Shown here piece by piece: positions 14,126 to 15,147 of a stretch of DNA of 15,147 nt. Origin of the DNA: Actinomycetota bacterium (GTDB taxonomy: Bacteria; Actinomycetota; Actinomycetes; Nanopelagicales; Nanopelagicaceae); NCBI GenBank assembly GCA_009704445.1, contig WLED01000017.1, forward strand, positions 1-15,147. Reading direction: 5' to 3'. The position numbers and the translations under genes are program-made. The notes beneath the pieces are model-generated. The model ran no database searches. It was not told the DNA's origin and worked only from the letters and a program-made list of their open reading frames with translations. Numbering within the stretch: position 1 is the stretch's first letter; the number at the start of each line of letters is the position of its first letter.

Positions 14126-15147
14126 ATGTATAAATCCCCACTAGGTGATCTACGCAAGTCAGTTGATGAAATTACAAGTTATCAAGACAGTGCACTGGCA
14201 AAAATGACAAAACTGATTTCTAAGAACCATCCACGATACATAGAAAAGTATCAGGAGTTGGGCATTGATATCGCAAGCATCGATACACTGAAAAAATTAG
14301 AATCTTTGCCTGTCACCGAAAAAATGGAGCTTGTTACTACCCCTGAGAAATTTAGATTAAAGCCTGAACGAGATTCATCAGATGAATACGTTATTTGGGA
14401 CATTGTTTACACAGCAGGAACAAGTTCTTCACCAACTCCTATTTATCAAACAAGTTACGATTTCCGTGGAATTCTTCTAGCTCAGATCCGTATGGCTGAA
14501 ATACGTGGAATGAGTAATAAGTCTCGAATCATGAATTTGTATCCAATTACCACTCATCCTCATGGGGCTTGGCTGCGAGCCAATCACGCAGCAGCAGCGT
14601 TAGGTTGCGCGATTACCTCTGGCATGAGCGGTCGTGATTTTGGTTCATTCGAACTGACGCGAAAGACTTCCGAAATTGTTGATCTTACGATTCATACAGA
14701 TCCAACAACTCTTTGGGGCGTTCCTTCATATATTCGCGAAGTGCTCAGCCAAATAGATCAAAAGGGACTCAAACTTCCTAATCTAGACATGATTGCAGTA
14801 AGCGGCGAACCATGTACAGCGGCTATGCGTGAATCACTCACCGAATTAGCAGAGTCTGTTTCCAATACCAAAGTAATAGTTTCAGACAGCTTGGGAGCAT
14901 CTGAACTTCAATGTGGTTTAGTTGAATGCACTATTGGTGCAGGATTTCATAATCCAGCTCCTGAATTATTCTTACTTGAGGCATTGGATGAACACGGTAA
15001 GCGTGTTCCAGAAGGTGAAATAGGAAGCCTTGCAATTACGCATTTGGATCGACGAGGCACTGTCCTCCTTAGGTACCTGCTTGGAGACAAAGTTCAGATT
15101 ACTTATCAAAATTGTGAGAATTGCGGCCGTGGCGGTGGGCGAATTGT
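14126..15147 (+). CDS. PaaK-like (phenylacetate-CoA ligase family) acyl/aryl-CoA ligase, 3' end outside window
   Basis: The first 340 codons of an adenylate-forming enzyme, open to the window end (usual family length about 430-450). It resembles phenylacetate-CoA ligases: DIVYTAGTSSSPTPIYQT (about 93-110) is the phosphate-binding loop; SDSLGASELQ (about 253-262) stands for the A5 segment, normally YGxTE/SE; and RRGTVLLRYLLGD followed by CENCGR matches the RYRTGD region and the Cys-rich turn of PaaK proteins. The reaction would be carboxylate + ATP + CoA to acyl-CoA. The usual aromatic-acid signature residues cannot be assigned by eye, so the substrate may be an aromatic or other acid produced in this cluster. 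The A5 segment lacks the common Tyr-Gly pair (SDSLGASE instead), a mild divergence. Confidence 0.85.
   Translation, partial: MYKSPLGDLRKSVDEITSYQDSALAKMTKLISKNHPRYIEKYQELGIDIASIDTLKKLESLPVTEKMELVTTPEKFRLKPERDSSDEYVIWDIVYTAGTSSSPTPIYQTSYDFRGILLAQIRMAEIRGMSNKSRIMNLYPITTHPHGAWLRANHAAAALGCAITSGMSGRDFGSFELTRKTSEIVDLTIHTDPTTLWGVPSYIREVLSQIDQKGLKLPNLDMIAVSGEPCTAAMRESLTELAESVSNTKVIVSDSLGASELQCGLVECTIGAGFHNPAPELFLLEALDEHGKRVPEGEIGSLAITHLDRRGTVLLRYLLGDKVQITYQNCENCGRGGGRI

Overview
The window looks like a chromosomal segment of a small-genome, low-GC actinobacterium. The freshwater acI/Nanopelagicales group is my best guess (inference, about 0.6). Reasons: a RipA-like NlpC/P60 wall hydrolase with a coiled coil, a sensor protein with the HG-type dimerisation helix seen in actinobacterial ATP-binding proteins, several starts that look leaderless, short gaps, and AT-rich sequence. 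I see no tRNA, rRNA, CRISPR array, insertion sequence or integrase.

Layout. 1-1797: a polytopic membrane protein ending in a histidine-kinase-type ATPase domain, possibly cut at its 5' end. 1917-2663: a peptidase S51/cyanophycinase-like hydrolase. 2670-3053 (minus) and 3102-4574 (plus): a DCC/DUF393 thiol oxidoreductase and an Fe-S bacterial (6-4) photolyase of the Agrobacterium PhrB type, divergent across 48 bp. 4610-5701 (minus): the secreted NlpC/P60 endopeptidase. 5928-9585: a complete ferric-iron ABC importer operon (binding lipoprotein, fused double permease, ATPase). Its promoter carries a perfect 11-2-11 palindrome over the -35 element.

9635-15147 holds two divergent units around a 150-bp control region. 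Leftward: an acetoacetate-decarboxylase-family protein followed by an MFS transporter. Rightward: an ACMSD-like amidohydrolase, a tandem two-domain isochorismatase-type hydrolase (ATGA overlap with the gene before it), and a PaaK-like acyl/aryl-CoA ligase that runs off the window end. Decarboxylase, metal hydrolase, amidase-type hydrolase, CoA ligase and transporter together suggest a catabolic route for a carboxylated, probably nitrogen-containing or aromatic substrate, which I cannot name. A short palindrome lies exactly in the spacer of the leftward promoter, which suggests substrate-responsive repression.

The best candidates for something undescribed are this last cluster (including the double hydrolase and a His-to-Gln change in the amidohydrolase) and the unassigned palindrome controlling the iron operon.
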